NCBI GenBank assembly: GCA_022843385.1
Contig: JALHNT010000039.1
Span: 1-64,000, forward strand
DNA from: Anaerolineae bacterium
Lineage (GTDB): Bacteria; Chloroflexota; Anaerolineae; Aggregatilineales; Phototrophicaceae
Direction of reading: 5' to 3'
Length of the DNA: 64,000 nt
This document shows positions 61,803 through 64,000 of the stretch, piece after piece. Numbering within the stretch: position 1 is the stretch's first letter; each line of letters starts with the position of its first letter. The notes under the pieces were generated by a model that did no database searches, was not told where the DNA came from, and saw only the letters and a list, made by a program, of their open reading frames with translations. Both the position numbers and the translations under genes were made by a program.

Positions 61803-64000
61803 ATGTCTAACCTGGTCCTTCTGCCAAATGGAATTACCCTAGCATTGTCATTGGGTTTTCTGCTGATCATTCTTTGGCATGATATCCGCAAACTTCTCAA
61901 TCAGTTTTTCGCCGTTTTTCTAGCACTTGTAATTTGTTGGAATATCGGCTCTTTTGCAGCACTCGCTGTCGCGCTGGTTGATGGTAATTCCTCTTTCATG
62001 ACTTTAGCAATTGCTATAATGGAGATGGGATTTGCCGGCGCATCTATCGCACTCTATAGCATCATCGCTGTTCTCACAGGTGTTCATACCCGTCGGTTTC
62101 GCGCCCTTGCATACTCGAGTCTGACATTGGTGCTGATTTACCATCTGCTACTGTATGTCCTCAATGCTCCATTGTCTATCGAAATTCTCGACAATGAGGG
62201 TTTTCGTTATCGCTATCAACTTGTTGCTGCCACCTATTATTTCGTATTTGGCGGGACTAGTCTGTTTCTCATATGGCGTTATCGGCGCAAAATCCAAGCA
62301 ACAGGTCTATTTCTCGGATTTAACCTGTTTATCCTCAGTCAAGGTCTCGGGTTTCTGAATCCCGACCTAGAATTGACATCTATTTCCATGACTCTGGGCT
62401 GTGTGGCAAGTCTTGTGATTAGTTTTTCGCTGCTGCGTTTACAGATCATTTCCCCTTTAGCTGATCGAATTGCTCAAGTCGAAGCCATGCATAAGGTGAG
62501 CCTTGCAATCGGTAAGCATATTCAATTGGATAAGGTTCTTGAGCAAATTGCTATCCAAGCCGCCGGGTGGCTAGATGCAGATGCTGCATGTATTTTTCTT
62601 CAACGGGAGGATGGGTACTTGGAAAGAACTGCTGTATTTAATCTGCCGGATACAGCATTTCGGGAGCGATTTGCGATTGATGAAGGTATTGTCGGGCAGA
62701 CCGCCAAGAGACAGAGGTCAGTTTTTGTGGAGAACTATGGTCGAGATTGGCTGCTGCACTCTGAGTCAGCTTTATCATATGAGACCTTCGGTTCTGTTAT
62801 CGCCGTGCCTCTAGTTTATGGGAATAAGACGATTGGCGTGTTGCTAGTGATTGCGGGTAAGCAAGGGCGCCTATTCCAGAAAGATGATGTCGAGTTACTC
62901 GAATTACTTGCTGCTCAGGCGTCAGTAGCCATTTCACATAGTCGTCTATTCGATGAACAGCGTAAGTTAACCTTTCAAGTAGAAATGGCACATGATCAAC
63001 TGAATACAGTATTGAGTAGCACCGAAAACCCGGTCATAGCTATAGATGGAAGATTCCGTATCATTTTTGCGAACCTAGCGGCACGTCGACTACTAAAGTT
63101 TGACGCTAATAGCCACCCCCGCATCACCGACTTGGTTGACTCATCTATGCTGCCGTCCGATCTTCGTACGGTTTATCGCACACTTCGATATCATGAGGCC
63201 TACGTGTATGAGATTGTTTTGGGTGAAAAAACGTATTATTGCCATATCGCAAAGCTGGGGAGTGCAAATCTACTTGGTTGGGTTATCGTTCTGAACGACG
63301 TTACAGAGTTGAAAGAACTCGATCGATTGAAGAGTGAAATGGTGCGGATGACCAGTCATGATCTCAAGAACCCTCTCCAAGCTGCGATGGCTAATCTTGA
63401 GCTCCTTACTGATGATGTGATTGATTCTCCGAACCCTGAAGTGCATACCTCAATCGAGGAAATAAATAAGCAGCTAAATCGCATGAATCGCATCATAAGC
63501 GGAATCCTGGATCTTGAGCGGATCAAAGATGGGCCCAAGGCGATAGAAACGTGTCATACAAGAGACTTTGTTACCAAAGTCATCGGAGATATGCAGACAT
63601 TAGCTCGAGACCGTGAGATAGTGTTATCGGCAGAATTTCACCATAACCTACCATGGTTTTCGGCAGATCCAGAGCACTTCGAACACGCCTTGGTAAATTT
63701 AATTGAAAACGCGATAAAGTTTACTCCAGTAGGTGGACATGTTACTATAAGCTGTTATCGTCGCGAAGATCAGGCTATGTTTTCCGTTCAAGATACTGGC
63801 ATAGGTATTCCGCCGGAACTACAGAACCATGTGTTTGAGCGATTCTGGCGCGGAGGCCAGCGTGGACAGATTGGTGCAGAACATGTCACGGGTACAGGAT
63901 TAGGATTGAGCCTGGTAAAGAGTATAGTAGACAGTCATCGAGGGAAGATATGGCTGAATAGTACGTTAGGGGAGGGGACAACATTTTTCGTCGCCATGCC
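61803..64000 (+). CDS. Multi-domain sensor histidine kinase, 3' truncated
   Basis: The frame is open from the ATG at 61803 to the window edge (732 residues visible). About seven hydrophobic helices occupy the first 215 residues, followed by a GAF domain (about 230-385), a PAS-like domain (about 400-500), HisKA with H519 in TSHDLKNPL, and a HATPase with NLIENAIKF, DTGIGIPPE, FWRGGQRG and GTGLGLSLVKSIV. The membrane domain resembles the 7TM type (7TMR-HisK-like). It is the partner of the response regulator five bases upstream. Only the last few residues appear to be missing. Confidence 0.9.
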   Translation, partial: MSNLVLLPNGITLALSLGFLLIILWHDIRKLLNQFFAVFLALVICWNIGSFAALAVALVDGNSSFMTLAIAIMEMGFAGASIALYSIIAVLTGVHTRRFRALAYSSLTLVLIYHLLLYVLNAPLSIEILDNEGFRYRYQLVAATYYFVFGGTSLFLIWRYRRKIQATGLFLGFNLFILSQGLGFLNPDLELTSISMTLGCVASLVISFSLLRLQIISPLADRIAQVEAMHKVSLAIGKHIQLDKVLEQIAIQAAGWLDADAACIFLQREDGYLERTAVFNLPDTAFRERFAIDEGIVGQTAKRQRSVFVENYGRDWLLHSESALSYETFGSVIAVPLVYGNKTIGVLLVIAGKQGRLFQKDDVELLELLAAQASVAISHSRLFDEQRKLTFQVEMAHDQLNTVLSSTENPVIAIDGRFRIIFANLAARRLLKFDANSHPRITDLVDSSMLPSDLRTVYRTLRYHEAYVYEIVLGEKTYYCHIAKLGSANLLGWVIVLNDVTELKELDRLKSEMVRMTSHDLKNPLQAAMANLELLTDDVIDSPNPEVHTSIEEINKQLNRMNRIISGILDLERIKDGPKAIETCHTRDFVTKVIGDMQTLARDREIVLSAEFHHNLPWFSADPEHFEHALVNLIENAIKFTPVGGHVTISCYRREDQAMFSVQDTGIGIPPELQNHVFERFWRGGQRGQIGAEHVTGTGLGLSLVKSIVDSHRGKIWLNSTLGEGTTFFVAM

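Overview
The window looks like a bacterial chromosome segment from the phylum Chloroflexota, probably an Anaerolineae-like lineage. This is inferred from gene content, not from a marker phylogeny. The pointers are an archaeal-type isopentenyl phosphate kinase beside mevalonate kinase and a mevalonate (di)phosphate decarboxylase (the combination described in Roseiflexus), a type 2 IPP isomerase, many lipoproteins built from LysM, SH3, PKD, TolB-like and M23 modules, a BchI-like ATPase, and a mixed-strand housekeeping layout. There is one tRNA (Thr-CGT), no rRNA and no CRISPR array.

Layout. 0-7 kb: end of a LysM protein, mutL, a PAS histidine kinase, uridine kinase, tRNA-Thr and purH. 6.5-9.7 kb: a carbamoyltransferase island with a SxtJ-like protein and a membrane protein ending in a DUF5989-like segment. 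10-12.4 kb: a glycosyltransferase and a GNAT-fold protein. 12.5-18 kb: a sugar-type ABC ATPase, CinA with an eroded C-terminal domain, lepA and a TlyA-type methyltransferase. 18-23 kb: a secreted protease, membrane proteins and an oligopeptide-binding lipoprotein. 23.4-27.8 kb: isoprenoid genes (IPK, mevalonate kinase, a UbiA-family prenyltransferase, a decarboxylase). 27.9-34.7 kb: an RseP-like protease, a HEAT-repeat protein, an AEC transporter, an SCP2 protein, M23 and SH3 envelope proteins, and an A-type Fe-S carrier. 34.8-36.6 kb: an IS4-type element inserted at the stop codon of a SufR-like regulator. 36.8-42.8 kb: an orphan response regulator and a phospho-signalling cluster (FHA, DnaJ-VWA fusion, PP2C, Ser/Thr kinase with beta-propeller). 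42.9-46.7 kb: a HemW-like protein, polyprenyl synthase, IPP isomerase and acyl carrier protein. 46.7-48.5 kb: a membrane protein and a BchI-like ATPase. 48.6-56.2 kb: exopolysaccharide genes (glycosyltransferase, GtrA, two O-antigen-ligase-like proteins, UDP-xylose synthase-like enzyme). 56-61 kb: two large beta-propeller lipoproteins. 61-64 kb: a response regulator and a hybrid-sensor-like kinase cut by the window edge.

The isoprenoid genes form one route in two places. Mevalonate kinase, decarboxylase and IPK can make IPP through isopentenyl phosphate; the isomerase and polyprenyl synthase near 45 kb extend it; the UbiA-family enzyme uses polyprenyl phosphate, possibly for envelope glycans that fit the polysaccharide genes at 48-56 kb.

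The most notable unlabelled signal is a pair of identical 89-bp elements (4061-4149 and 26631-26719). Each has inverted-repeat ends and its own 9-bp target duplication, so they are non-autonomous mobile elements that moved recently. Both lie about 100 bp upstream of a gene and in the same orientation relative to it. The second notable signal is the IS insertion that removed the stop codon of the SufR-like regulator, adding a 31-residue tail and separating it from the Fe-S carrier gene downstream.
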